A stretch of DNA of 25,649 nucleotides from NCBI GenBank assembly GCA_000433915.1, contig HF993626.1, positions 760-26,408 on the forward strand. Reading direction: 5' to 3'. Source of the stretch: Clostridium sp. CAG:793 (GTDB taxonomy: Bacteria; Bacillota; Clostridia; TANB77; CAG-508). Of this stretch, positions 13,983 through 22,473 are shown piece by piece. Both the position numbers and the translations under genes were made by a program. The notes below the pieces were generated by a model that made no database searches, was not told where the DNA came from, and was given only the letters and a program-made list of their open reading frames with translations. Within the stretch, counting starts at the first letter, position 1. Each line of letters opens with the position of its first letter.

Positions 13983-15242
13983 ATGAAAGAACTAAAAATT
14001 AAAGATGTTGAAGGAATGTGTGTATTTGACTCAAGAGGAAATCCAACTGTACAAGCTAAAGTGATACTTGAGAATGGAGTTTCGGAGGTAGCAATGTGTC
14101 CATCTGGAGCGTCTACTGGAAGTTTTGAAGCAGTAGAATTAAGAGATGCTGATTTTCAAGCATATAATGGAATGGGAGTAGATAAGGCTGTTCAGAATAT
14201 TAATACTAAAATTAAGAAATCTTTGATCGGTATGAATGTATATAATCAAAGAGAAATTGATGAGAAAATGATAAAACTAGATGGAACTGTAAATAAGGCA
14301 AAGCTTGGAGCAAATTCGATACTTGCTGTATCTATTGCTGCGTGTAAGGTAGCAGCATTAAGCCTTGGACTAGAACCATATCAATATATTGGGGGAATAA
14401 GTGGAAATACTATTCCATTACCTATGATGAATATACTAAATGGAGGCAAACATTCTGATAATAATGTAAATATACAAGAGTTTATGATTGTACCAGTAGG
14501 AGCTAGTGACTTCCAAGAATGTATGAAAATGTGTACAGAAGTTTATCATTCATTAAAAAAATTAATTAAGCAAAAAGGTATGTCAAATGGTGTAGGAGAT
14601 GAAGGTGGATTTGCACCTAATTTACACAATGATGAACAAGCAATAGAACTTATTCTTGAAGCAATATCAAATGCAGGATATGCTACTGACAAGGACTTTA
14701 TGATTGCACTAGATATGGCTAGCACAGAAATGAGGGAAGAAGCAAAGAAGATAAATAAAAATGGCTATTATATGTGGAAAACAGATGAATATAAAGAAAA
14801 AGAAGAAATGATTGAGTTTATAATTGAGCTTATAGAGAGATATCCCATAATGTCTATTGAAGATGGATTGAGTGAAAACGATTGGAAGGAATGGGCTGAG
14901 TTAACTAAAAAGGTAGGAAATAAGGTAGATTTAGTAGGAGATGACTTGTTTGTTACTAATAGAAAGAGACTTGAAAAAGGAATAAAAAATAAAGTTGCTA
15001 ATAGCATCTTAATCAAACCTAATCAGATAGGAACAGTTACAGAAACTCTTGAAACAATTAAACTTGCTAAGAAAAATGGCTACAAAACAATAATATCACA
15101 TAGGTCAGGAGAAACAGAAGATACATTTATAGCAGATCTTGCTATTGGAGTTAATGCTGGACAAATAAAGATGGGTGCACCTTGTAGAAGTGAGAGAGTT
15201 GCAAAATATAATAGGATATTAAATATTGAAAAAATGTTATAA
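13983..15242 (+). CDS. eno: Enolase
   Basis: This 419-residue enzyme dehydrates 2-phosphoglycerate to phosphoenolpyruvate. All catalytic residues are present: the substrate-loop motif PSGASTGSFEA (40-50), H157 in NGGKHSDN, E207 in GDEGG, metal ligands D244, E293 and D320, base K345 in LIKPNQIGT, and K396 in GQIKMGAP. Some family positions differ from the usual bacterial consensus (ELRDAD for ELRDGD, HSDNNVNIQEF for HADNNVDFQEF, QIKMGAP for QIKTGAP), so it is a somewhat divergent enolase. It lies about 5.2 kb from gpmI, not in the glycolytic cluster. GAGGAGGG precedes the ATG. A TATAAT at 13948-13953 lacks a -35 box, so read-through from the S4 gene is possible. Confidence 0.97.
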   Translation: MKELKIKDVEGMCVFDSRGNPTVQAKVILENGVSEVAMCPSGASTGSFEAVELRDADFQAYNGMGVDKAVQNINTKIKKSLIGMNVYNQREIDEKMIKLDGTVNKAKLGANSILAVSIAACKVAALSLGLEPYQYIGGISGNTIPLPMMNILNGGKHSDNNVNIQEFMIVPVGASDFQECMKMCTEVYHSLKKLIKQKGMSNGVGDEGGFAPNLHNDEQAIELILEAISNAGYATDKDFMIALDMASTEMREEAKKINKNGYYMWKTDEYKEKEEMIEFIIELIERYPIMSIEDGLSENDWKEWAELTKKVGNKVDLVGDDLFVTNRKRLEKGIKNKVANSILIKPNQIGTVTETLETIKLAKKNGYKTIISHRSGETEDTFIADLAIGVNAGQIKMGAPCRSERVAKYNRILNIEKML

Positions 15243-15245
15243 CAA

Positions 15246-15285
15246 ATAAAAAGTCCCCTGACTAACAAGAGTTAGCCAGGGTGGA
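15246..15285 (-). terminator. Terminator of the MYG1-family gene
   Basis: On the minus strand CCCTGGCTAAC pairs with GTTAGTCAGGG around TCTT (one G.T pair), then GGAC and five T (15252-15248). On the plus strand the same stem may help end the eno transcript. Confidence 0.8.
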
Positions 15286-15287
15286 CA

Positions 15288-16316
15288 TTATGCTGTGTTT
15301 GAATTTTGCTGTTGCAGCAGGTTGCGTGCCAGCTCTAAAGCACCTTCTTTCGTTTCACAAACAAGGAATCTGCGATCGTTGCTACAGAAGATTGCACTTC
15401 CGCAATGGGTCAGTTCTTGAAGTTTATGCCCGCTTTCACCACTCCATTCCTGTGGGAATGCGACCTTGAACGAGTCGTTAGGAGTTTTAACTCCTATTTT
15501 GGGTATGCTACAAAGTTGGAAACCTCCTCTAATGCTGGGTTTTATGACCAGCTGAATGCTTGAGCCTTTGGGATGATTAATGAGAGCGTTCCGATAAGGC
15601 AAGTCATCATCTAATACCAAGATGTTATCATCAGAATCGTTTAACAATTTTACGACTTTCTGATCACCTTGAATTAAGTGAAACTCTTTCTTGATCGTAA
15701 TAACTAAATAGGTTGTCACTTCCTCAAGAGCAAATAGAAACTGTTCATTGTAGTCATCGTTGGTTAGGTTGTGCCTGGTAATTTCGCAGGACATGTATCT
15801 TGCGGAAATATATTCAGACATGCTTACAATATGATACTTACGAGAGTCAACACCAGATTCGCCATTATCACAGGCGTCAACTGTGGAAACAATACTGTTT
15901 TCAAGTCGATCAAAGATTGGATTAATGATGTTGGTATCAGTAGAATTTACGACTTTTGAAATAACATCTTTGCCAAATCGCCTAAATATTAGACCAAATG
16001 CTGCGTATGGTACTCCATTTGAATGATAACCGTTTCCTCCTTTTTGATGATGGTCAAATTCGCCTCCACCGATGTCAAATGTAACTCCATTTGCGTTAGA
16101 GATATCATCAGTAGTGAGAGCTCGTGCAACTTTAAAGGTTTCGTTTTCTGGCTCTGTGAAACTGAAAACAAGAAGCATTATTGCTGCTGCAAATAGATCG
16201 TCGGCGTGAAACCGGCCACCATGTGTAATGCAAAATGCTGATTGAATGTCAGTGATTACTTGAGCCTTGATAAGACTATTGCCTACCGTAATAGCATGGA
16301 TTCTTGAATTGTTCAT
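15288..16316 (-). CDS. MYG1-family protein (predicted DHH-type phosphoesterase/nuclease)
   Basis: This 342-residue protein belongs to the MYG1/UPF0160 family (PF03690), DHH-fold metal phosphoesterases; eukaryotic MYG1 is reported as a 3'-5' RNA exonuclease. Motifs visible are THGGRFHADDLFAAA (31-45), DIGGGEFDHHQKGG (metal-binding DHH), the YAAFGLIFRRFG stretch, and a C-terminal EWSG with FLVCETKEGALELA. The ATG at 16316 is chosen because AAAGGA lies about 8 bases upstream; a longer frame starting at 16355 lacks a ribosome site. Hand-counted rows are about 45-47% GC, against roughly 27% in eno, so it was probably acquired by transfer. It has its own promoter and terminator and opposes its neighbours. 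Confidence 0.88.
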   Translation of the reverse strand: MNNSRIHAITVGNSLIKAQVITDIQSAFCITHGGRFHADDLFAAAIMLLVFSFTEPENETFKVARALTTDDISNANGVTFDIGGGEFDHHQKGGNGYHSNGVPYAAFGLIFRRFGKDVISKVVNSTDTNIINPIFDRLENSIVSTVDACDNGESGVDSRKYHIVSMSEYISARYMSCEITRHNLTNDDYNEQFLFALEEVTTYLVITIKKEFHLIQGDQKVVKLLNDSDDNILVLDDDLPYRNALINHPKGSSIQLVIKPSIRGGFQLCSIPKIGVKTPNDSFKVAFPQEWSGESGHKLQELTHCGSAIFCSNDRRFLVCETKEGALELARNLLQQQNSNTA

Positions 16317-16378
16317 ATATAATGTCCTTTCTGCCGCTGTTATAAGAAATGGCAATTAATTTGTAACCGATTAAAATT

Positions 16379-16407
16379 ATTATAACATACTTTACATAAT
16401 TTTACAA
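16379..16407 (-). promoter_or_regulatory. Promoter of the MYG1-family gene
   Basis: On the minus strand TTGTAA (16407-16402), 17 bp, then TATAAT (16384-16379) preceded by TGT (extended -10). Confidence 0.65.
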
Positions 16408-16412
16408 GCACC

Positions 16413-16441
16413 TTGAAAAATATATCTTAAAGGAGTATAAT
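16413..16441 (+). promoter_or_regulatory. Promoter of mtaB
   Basis: TTGAAA (16413-16418) and TATAAT (16436-16441) with a 17-bp spacer. It stands back to back with the MYG1 promoter, only 5 bp between the two -35 boxes. Confidence 0.7.
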
Positions 16442-16478
16442 ATACCTACTTACATAATAAAATAGGAAAGAAAAAACG

Positions 16479-17864
16479 ATGAAAATACATTTTATAAGTT
16501 TAGGATGCAAGACAAATCAGTACGAGACAAATGCAATGGAACAGAAATTTATTGAAAAAGGATATGATCTTGCTGAAGATGGAGAAAAAGCAGATATATA
16601 TGTTGTAAATACTTGTAGTGTTACTAACATTGCGGAAAGAAAATCAAGACAGATGCTAAGAAGAGCAAAGGAAAATAATCCGAATGCTGTAATTGTAGCA
16701 TGTGGCTGTTATGCACAAGTAGCTAAAGATGATATAATAAAACAAATTCCAGAGGTGAATTTGATACTTGGCATAAATGAAAAAAATCAGATTGTGGAAT
16801 TAGTAGAAAAATATATGAATGACAAAACGAGTGATTCACAAGTATCAGATGTAATGCACCAAAATGAATATCAGGAATTTGGAAGTACAACATATACAGA
16901 ATTAAATAGAGCGGTAATAAAGATACAAGATGGATGTGACAGATTTTGTACCTATTGCATAATTCCGTACGCAAGAGGAAAAGTAAGAAGCAGAAATCCA
17001 GAAAATATCATAAAGGAAATAAAAGAAGTTAGTAAAGAAGGTATAAAAGAAGTTGTAATTACAGGTATACATCTAGCTTCGTATGGTAAAGATTTTAATC
17101 AAGAAAAAGTATCAAAACTTAGAAAAGAATATAATTATAATGGTGATTATACTCGATTTGATCCAAAAGATGATTTACATACAGGTGGTTTTAGATTAAT
17201 AGAATTGCTAGAACAATTGAATAATATAGATGAAATAGAGAGAATAAGATTGGGGTCATTAGAGCCTAAATTAATAAATGAAGAGTTTACTTATAGATTA
17301 TCAAAATTAAAAAAAGTATGTCCACATTTTCACTTATCATTACAAAGTGGATGTAATAGCACTTTAAAAAGGATGAATAGAAGATATACGACAGAAGAAT
17401 TTGAAAATTCGGTTGATTTATTAAGAAAATATTTTAGTGATGTAATGATTACTACAGATATTATTGTAGGATTTCCAGGAGAGAATGATGAAGAATTTGC
17501 AAAAACAGAAAAATTTTTGGAAAAAATAAAATTTTATAAAATGCATGTATTTAAATATTCACCTAAGAAAGGTACTGTGGCTGAAAAAATGCCAGATCAA
17601 ATAGATGGTAATATCAAAGAAGAAAGAAGCCAGAAGTTAATAAAATTATCAAATAAAAATGAAACTGAATATAATAAGCAATATATTGGAAAAGTGATAA
17701 ATGTATTATTTGAAGAAAAAGATGAACAAGGCTATTTCAAAGGACATACAGCAAATTATTTAATTGTAAAAGTAAAAAATGAAGATAATCTTGAAAATGA
17801 AATATTGCCAGTAATGATAGAAAAACAAGAAAATATGGAGTTATTCGGAATTATTGAAAAATAG
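16479..17864 (+). CDS. mtaB: tRNA N6-threonylcarbamoyladenosine methylthiotransferase MtaB
   Basis: This 461-residue radical SAM enzyme adds a methylthio group to t6A37 in ANN-decoding tRNAs, giving ms2t6A. The N-terminal UPF0004 domain carries C10, C46 and the CGC pair (C75, C77) for the auxiliary 4Fe-4S cluster. The radical SAM motif is CDRFCTYC (C153, C157, C160) followed by IIPYARGKVRSR, the MtaB signature. A C-terminal TRAM-like domain follows from about residue 395. Between HLASYGKD and the LIELLEQL helix lies an insert of about 35 residues (roughly 209-243) not typical of most MtaB proteins. It is co-transcribed with the hemolysin III gene 11 bp downstream. Confidence 0.92.
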   Translation: MKIHFISLGCKTNQYETNAMEQKFIEKGYDLAEDGEKADIYVVNTCSVTNIAERKSRQMLRRAKENNPNAVIVACGCYAQVAKDDIIKQIPEVNLILGINEKNQIVELVEKYMNDKTSDSQVSDVMHQNEYQEFGSTTYTELNRAVIKIQDGCDRFCTYCIIPYARGKVRSRNPENIIKEIKEVSKEGIKEVVITGIHLASYGKDFNQEKVSKLRKEYNYNGDYTRFDPKDDLHTGGFRLIELLEQLNNIDEIERIRLGSLEPKLINEEFTYRLSKLKKVCPHFHLSLQSGCNSTLKRMNRRYTTEEFENSVDLLRKYFSDVMITTDIIVGFPGENDEEFAKTEKFLEKIKFYKMHVFKYSPKKGTVAEKMPDQIDGNIKEERSQKLIKLSNKNETEYNKQYIGKVINVLFEEKDEQGYFKGHTANYLIVKVKNEDNLENEILPVMIEKQENMELFGIIEK

Positions 17865-17875
17865 AGGAGAACTAA

Positions 17876-18550
17876 ATGCATAGAACAAAACTAAAAGATA
17901 GAGAACTTCCAACATACACAAAAGGTGAAGAAATTTTTAATATGGTTTCTCATATAGTTGGAGGTGCAATAGGACTTATTGGAATGGTATTGTGTATAAT
18001 ATTTTCTGCAATCCATCAAAATAGTTATGCTATTGTAGGAAGCATTATTTATGGAATATCTATGATATTTTTATACACAATGTCGAGTATATATCATGGA
18101 TTAAAACCTACAAGAAAAGCAAAAAAAGTGATGCAAATCTTGGATCATTGCACGATATATGTACTTATTGCAGGAACATATACTCCAATACTACTAAGTT
18201 CAATAATGAAAGTTGACCAAGTCGCTGCATGGACAATGCTTGCGATTGTATGGATTTTTGCAATATTAGGAATCGTTTTAAATGCAATAGATTTAAAGCA
18301 ATTTAGAGTATTTTCAATGATATGTTATATAGCAATGGGATGGTGTATAATATTTAGAATAGATTTAGTAATTAAATCGCTTGGAATGACAGGATTTATA
18401 TTAATTCTGCTTGGAGGAATAATATATACATTAGGAACTATATTGTATGGAATTGGGAAGAAAGTAAAATACATGCATTCAATGTTTCACTTATGTGTTG
18501 TAATTGGTACTTTACTACAACTAATAGCAATAATTTTATATGTAGTATAA
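17876..18550 (+). CDS. Hemolysin III / PAQR family membrane protein
   Basis: This 224-residue protein has seven predicted membrane helices and the PAQR/HlyIII pattern (PF03006): PTYTKGEEIFNMVSHIVGGAIG near the N-terminus is written here only as EEIFNMVSHIVGG (19-31), followed by SSIYHGLKPT with S and H metal-site residues, DHCTIYVLIAGTYTP, and the late HSMFHLCVVIG with the H-x3-H pair. The PAQR metal-hydrolase site is therefore intact. Despite the name, no toxin role should be assumed. AGAGGAGA precedes the ATG; it is 11 bp after mtaB and shares its promoter. Confidence 0.88.
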   Translation: MHRTKLKDRELPTYTKGEEIFNMVSHIVGGAIGLIGMVLCIIFSAIHQNSYAIVGSIIYGISMIFLYTMSSIYHGLKPTRKAKKVMQILDHCTIYVLIAGTYTPILLSSIMKVDQVAAWTMLAIVWIFAILGIVLNAIDLKQFRVFSMICYIAMGWCIIFRIDLVIKSLGMTGFILILLGGIIYTLGTILYGIGKKVKYMHSMFHLCVVIGTLLQLIAIILYVV

Positions 18551-18577
18551 TTTATTTAACATAATACAGTAAAATTA

Positions 18578-18607
18578 TTTACACAATTAAGAAAAATGTG
18601 ATATAAT
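18578..18607 (+). promoter_or_regulatory. Promoter of alaS
   Basis: TTTACA (18578-18583), an 18-bp spacer and TATAAT (18602-18607). Only about 28 nt lie between the predicted start (near 18614) and the ATG, too little for a T-box leader. Confidence 0.6.
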
Positions 18608-18641
18608 AAAAAAGATAATGAATAAATGAGAGGTTGGCAAA

Positions 18642-20393
18642 ATGAAAGCAATAGAAATAAGAAATAAATATTTAAACTTTTTTGAAAGACATGGACATAA
18701 AGTAATACCAAGTGCTCCATTAATACCAGAAAATGATCCATCTGTATTATTTACAACAGCTGGAATGCAACCATTAGTACCTTATTTACTAGGAGCAAAA
18801 CATCCAGAAGGAACTAGACTTACTGATTACCAAAAATGTTTACGTACAAATGATATTGATGAAGTAGGAGATAATAGACATTTAACTTATTTTGAAATGT
18901 TAGGAAACTGGTCATTGGGAGATTATTTTAAGGAAGAATCTATAGCAATGAGCTATGAATTTTTAACAAAAGAGTTGGGAATCCCAAATGAAAAGTTATC
19001 GGTAACATGCTTTGCAGGAGATGAAGACTGTCCAAGAGATAATGTTACAGCAGAATGCTGGAAAAAAGCAGGAATCCCAGAAGAAAGAATATATTTCTAT
19101 GGAAAAGATGATAACTGGTGGATTGCAGGAGAAGAAGGACCTTGCGGACCAGATACAGAAATGTTTTATGATACAGGAAAGCCAGCTTGTGGTCCAGATT
19201 GTCAACCATCATGCGATTGTGGAAAATATGTGGAAATATGGAATAACGTTTTCATGGAGTATTTAAAGAAAGATGGAAAATACTCAAAATTAACACAAAG
19301 AAATGTTGATACTGGTCTTGGATTAGAAAGAATGGCAATGCTATTACAAGGAAAGGAAACACCTTTTGACACAGAGATATTTAGTCCAATAATGGACAAG
19401 TTATCAGAACTTGCTAAGAAAGATGATATTGCAAGCAGAAGAATTGTAGCAGAGCATTTGAGAGCAAGTATGATGGTTATTGCAGATGGAGGAAGACCAA
19501 GCAATATTGATAGAGGATATATTTTAAGAAGATTAATTCGTAGAATGACAAGACATTTAAATAAATTAGAGATAGATCTAAACGAATTGTCTGGATTAAT
19601 TGATTTAGATGTAGAAATATTAAAAGATATGTATCCAGAGCTTGTAAGTAAGAAAGAAGAAATAAAAGAAGTTATTATTCAAGAAAAAGATAAATTCATA
19701 AAAACATTGGCTCATGGTGAAAAAGAGTTCAATAAAGCTATTGCAAGAATAAAAGCAGAAGGAAAAGACACAATAGATAGTGAAAGCATATTTAAACTAT
19801 ATGAAACTTATGGATTCCCACCAGAAGTTACAAAAGATTTGGCTGTTGAAAACGGACTAAAAGTTAACATGGATGAAGTTGATCAATTATTTAAAGTACA
19901 TCAAAACAAATCAAGACTTGGAAGTGAGCAAAAGTTTAAAGGTGGACTAGCTGGAACAGGAGAGCAAGAGATAAAATATCATACTGCAACACACTTGTTA
20001 AATGCAGCATTAAAACAAGTAATAGGAAAGGATAGTCATCAAAGAGGCTCAAATATTACACCAGAAAGAATGAGATTCGACTTTAGCTGTGATCACAAAC
20101 TAACTGATGAAGAAAAGAAAAAAGCAGAAGATTTAGTTAATGAATGGATAAAAGAGGACTTAAAAGTAACAGTAGAAACAATGAATAAAGAAGATGCAAT
20201 AAAATCAGGTGCTGAATGTATGTTCATTGAAAAATATCCAGAAGAAGTAACAGTATACACAATAGGAAATGTATCAAAAGAACTTTGTGGAGGACCTCAT
20301 GTACAACACACGGGAGAATTAGGACATTTCAAGATAGTAAAAGAAGAAGCTTGCTCAAGTGGAGTAAGAAGAATAAAAGCAATATTAGAGTAA
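18642..20393 (+). CDS. alaS: Short alanine--tRNA ligase
   Basis: This 583-residue class II synthetase attaches alanine to tRNA-Ala. Motif 1 to 3 regions are clear: RTNDIDEVG, FEMLGNWSLGDYF (84-96) and GYILRRLIRR (292-301). A cysteine cluster (C183, C187, C191, C193) in the catalytic domain may bind metal. The editing domain has HxxxH (H447, H451) and CxxxH (C549, H553) and ends in SSGVRRI. Typical bacterial AlaRS has about 875 residues. This one lacks the beta-barrel insert that normally joins the tRNA-binding helices to the editing domain (the joint is at about 425-445) and ends right after the editing domain, so the C-Ala/DHHA1 region is gone. It ends in a proper stop followed by a new gene, so this is a compact form, not a frameshift. 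Confidence 0.93.
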   Translation: MKAIEIRNKYLNFFERHGHKVIPSAPLIPENDPSVLFTTAGMQPLVPYLLGAKHPEGTRLTDYQKCLRTNDIDEVGDNRHLTYFEMLGNWSLGDYFKEESIAMSYEFLTKELGIPNEKLSVTCFAGDEDCPRDNVTAECWKKAGIPEERIYFYGKDDNWWIAGEEGPCGPDTEMFYDTGKPACGPDCQPSCDCGKYVEIWNNVFMEYLKKDGKYSKLTQRNVDTGLGLERMAMLLQGKETPFDTEIFSPIMDKLSELAKKDDIASRRIVAEHLRASMMVIADGGRPSNIDRGYILRRLIRRMTRHLNKLEIDLNELSGLIDLDVEILKDMYPELVSKKEEIKEVIIQEKDKFIKTLAHGEKEFNKAIARIKAEGKDTIDSESIFKLYETYGFPPEVTKDLAVENGLKVNMDEVDQLFKVHQNKSRLGSEQKFKGGLAGTGEQEIKYHTATHLLNAALKQVIGKDSHQRGSNITPERMRFDFSCDHKLTDEEKKKAEDLVNEWIKEDLKVTVETMNKEDAIKSGAECMFIEKYPEEVTVYTIGNVSKELCGGPHVQHTGELGHFKIVKEEACSSGVRRIKAILE

Positions 20394-20446
20394 AATGGCA
20401 ATTAAGATTTATGTACTATAATTAGGATATAAAGGAGAATAAATAA

Positions 20447-21139
20447 ATGTTAGATAAAAAATATAATAAAGCTTTAACAGTAATTTTAATAATTGTAGTT
20501 ATTGCAATATTTGTAATATTAGGCTTTTGGGGATATGATGTATATCGTAAATATTATATCAATAATGGAGCTAATGAAGCACTTCAGGAATTTGATAATA
20601 GAATAGCATCAAGAAATAATACAGCTACTAATAATACATCAAATGACATTGTTGAATCAAATGTGTCTTTAAATATTGATGTTAATGATGTTGAAACAAC
20701 AACTAATACAATATCATCTGATGGAAAGATTGCTAAACAAACTTATAAAGGTTATACTGTAGTTGGAAAGATAGAGATACCATCTATAAAATTAAGTTAT
20801 CCAGTATTAAATGTTGCCTCAAAGCCATCAATGGAAGTATCTGTTGGAGTAATGTATGGACCAGGATTAAATCAAGTTGGAAATACTGTTATTGCAGGTC
20901 ATAATTATAGAAATGGAACATTTTTCTCTAATTTAAAAAATGTAAATAACGGAGATCTTATCTATATAACTGATGAATCTGGAAACAGAGTAAAATATAC
21001 AATTTACAATAAATATACTACTGGTTCAAGTGAATTTGATTATGCAACAAGAGATACTGCTGGAAAGAGAGAAATATCTTTAACTACTTGCACAAACGAT
21101 GTACAAGCAAGGTTAGTTGTATGGGCTAAAGAGGATTAA
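20447..21139 (+). CDS. Sortase
   Basis: This 230-residue transpeptidase anchors surface proteins or pili to the cell envelope. It has an N-terminal membrane helix (about 10-29), a Ser/Thr/Asn-rich linker (50-95) and the sortase beta-barrel. The catalytic triad is visible: H152 in AGHNYRN, C215 in LTTCTND, and R222 in ARLVVWA. The TLTTC-like context and short barrel fit the class D/E group better than class A or B, but the class is uncertain. No LPxTG substrate gene was seen in the window. AAGGAGA precedes the ATG. Confidence 0.9.
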   Translation: MLDKKYNKALTVILIIVVIAIFVILGFWGYDVYRKYYINNGANEALQEFDNRIASRNNTATNNTSNDIVESNVSLNIDVNDVETTTNTISSDGKIAKQTYKGYTVVGKIEIPSIKLSYPVLNVASKPSMEVSVGVMYGPGLNQVGNTVIAGHNYRNGTFFSNLKNVNNGDLIYITDESGNRVKYTIYNKYTTGSSEFDYATRDTAGKREISLTTCTNDVQARLVVWAKED

Positions 21140-21192
21140 AAATAACTAGAAAAAATAATTTTTAATAAAAGTGAATATTTTCACAAATAAGG

Positions 21193-21221
21193 TTGACAAG
21201 ATTAAAAAAATGGGGTAAAAT
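21193..21221 (+). promoter_or_regulatory. Promoter of the tRNA-His/tRNA-Gln operon
   Basis: TTGACA (21193-21198), 17 bp, TAAAAT (21216-21221). The short leader before tRNA-His holds an imperfect GTGTTTCTG/CGGAACAC stem. Confidence 0.7.
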
Positions 21222-21250
21222 ATTAGTGTTTCTGTAGTAACGGAACACAT

Positions 21251-21328
21251 GGTGGATTTGGCGTAGCTGGTTAACGCGCCAGTTTGTGGCACTGGAGACC
21301 ATGGGTTCGAATCCCATATTCCACCCCA
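21251..21328 (+). tRNA. tRNA-His, anticodon GTG
   Basis: The anticodon stem CCAGT/ACTGG encloses TTGTGGC, giving GTG. The extra 5' G (G-1) faces C73, as in histidine tRNAs, and CCA is encoded. One T.T mismatch lies in the acceptor stem (6-67). T loop TTCGAAT is intact. Confidence 0.95.
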
Positions 21329-21336
21329 TTATATAT

Positions 21337-21411
21337 TGGGCTATAGCCAAGCGGTAAGGCATTAGACTTTGACTCTAACATGCGCTAGTTCGAATCTAGC
21401 TAGCCCAACCA
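21337..21411 (+). tRNA. tRNA-Gln, anticodon TTG
   Basis: Acceptor TGGGCTA/TAGCCCA, discriminator A and encoded CCA. The anticodon stem TTAGA/TCTAA encloses CTTTGAC, so the anticodon is TTG (reads CAA). It lies 8 bp after tRNA-His and forms one transcript with it. Confidence 0.95.
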
Positions 21412-21419
21412 TTAATATT

Positions 21420-21452
21420 AAGACTTTCAATAAAATGAAGGTCTTATTTTTT
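21420..21452 (+). terminator. Terminator of the tRNA pair
   Basis: AAGACTTTC (21420-21428) pairs with GAAGGTCTT (21437-21445), one G.T pair, followed by ATTTTTT. Most of it is copied at 23301-23340. Confidence 0.8.
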
Positions 21453-21800
21453 AATTATAGGAACAATAAATAAAAAATGTTATAAATTATATATGATTAA
21501 ATTTTCCTAAAGTGATAGTATTTTTTGATTTTTAATGATATAATAATATTGTAAAAAATAAAAAATGATAGTAAAAATATAGTATATACAAATATTCAGA
21601 TAAAATTGAGATCGTGTTTTCAAATATTACAAATAATGTATGAAAAAATGAAGTTTGATATTATAATATTATTGACTTTGAAAGGATGGTATAAGTGGAT
21701 AATATAAATTTAATGGAATATTGGTTAAATAGTGCAGATAGAGACTATGAAACAATGAAAATAATGTATGAAAATAAGAGAAATACATGGAGCTTATTTT
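21424..21800 (+). repeat. Parent copy of a duplicated block (copy A)
   Basis: The stretch from the tRNA terminator, through the leader of the HEPN gene, into its codons near 21800 recurs as a shortened copy at 23301-23460. The first 56 bases agree at about 53 positions by eye; the 21560-21640 part and the start of the HEPN coding match are also nearly identical. Confidence 0.85.
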
Positions 21801-22096
21801 TAGGCCACCTTGTAATAGAAAAATTATTAAAAGGTTTATATGCAAAGAATAACAAAGAAAACCCATATACAATAAAATCTCATAATCTATTAGCTCTTGC
21901 AGAAAAATGTGATTTAGAATTAACAGATGAACAACTTGAGAGATTACAAATAATTACGCAATTTAATATAAGTGCAAGATATGATGATTATAAAGAAAGC
22001 TTTTATCAAAAATGTACAGATGAATATACTGCCAAACAAGTAAAAAATATAGAGGAGGTATATGTATGGCTAAAAAATATGTTAATAGTGAAATAA
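21695..22096 (+). CDS. HEPN-domain protein
   Basis: This 133-residue helical protein fits the HEPN family (PF05168): GHLVIEKLLKGLYAKNN (37-53), SHNLLALAE (62-70) and ARYDDYKESF (94-103). HEPN proteins paired with nucleotidyltransferases include the HepT toxins, RNases with an R-x4-6-H motif. Here no histidine follows the arginine (R95) at that distance, so classical RNase activity is doubtful. It starts at GTG with AAAGGATGG upstream, and overlaps the nucleotidyltransferase gene by 31 bp, which indicates coupled translation. A fragment of this gene recurs at 23425-23460. Confidence 0.8.
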   Translation: MDNINLMEYWLNSADRDYETMKIMYENKRNTWSLFLGHLVIEKLLKGLYAKNNKENPYTIKSHNLLALAEKCDLELTDEQLERLQIITQFNISARYDDYKESFYQKCTDEYTAKQVKNIEEVYVWLKNMLIVK

Positions 22097-22386
22097 TGAA
22101 ATCTATACAACAATATATAGAGAAGATAAGTAAGTATTATAAAATAGATGCTATTATACTATTTGGCTCATATGCAAAAGGTACTGAAAACGAAGATAGT
22201 GATATAGATATAGCTATAATTTCAAGTGACTTTAATGATATTATTGAGGATGGAGCAAAATTAATTGGCTTAACTTGGAAGATAGATACAAGAATTGAAC
22301 CACATCCAATAACAGCAGAGGATTATAGAAAAGTTTCAAATCCATTTGTAAAAGAAGTTAGAGATACTGGAATAAAGGTTGCATAG
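22066..22386 (+). CDS. MNT-type nucleotidyltransferase
   Basis: This 106-residue protein is a minimal nucleotidyltransferase. The active-site motif is GSYAKGTENEDSDIDIAI (34-51): G34-S35 and the metal-binding D46 and D48. MntA-type partners of HepT act as antitoxins by adding AMP to the HEPN protein; the C-terminal part is short, as in that group. The start codon follows GAGGAGG inside the HEPN gene. Together they form a two-gene HEPN/MNT module ended by a terminator at 22425. Whether it works as toxin-antitoxin is not shown here. Confidence 0.85.
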   Translation: MAKKYVNSEIMKSIQQYIEKISKYYKIDAIILFGSYAKGTENEDSDIDIAIISSDFNDIIEDGAKLIGLTWKIDTRIEPHPITAEDYRKVSNPFVKEVRDTGIKVA

Positions 22387-22424
22387 TTTATTTTTGATAT
22401 GTAACGGGCAACCAAGCAAACGAA

Positions 22425-22473
22425 AAACAAACTTTTACGTTTTTTAATTGAGAATGTAAGGTTTGTTTTTTTT
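22425..22473 (+). terminator. Terminator of the HEPN/MNT module
   Basis: AAACAAAC (22425-22432) pairs with GTTTGTTT (22461-22468), extended by an imperfect TTTTAC/GTAAG part, followed by a long T run. The loop is large. Confidence 0.65.

Noticed and set aside
15281..15469. Plus-strand frames inside the MYG1 gene
   Set aside because: They are antisense to a clear MYG1-family protein and lack ribosome sites.
18551..18641. A T-box leader before alaS
   Set aside because: Only about 90 bp are available and no specifier stem, T-box sequence or terminator is present.
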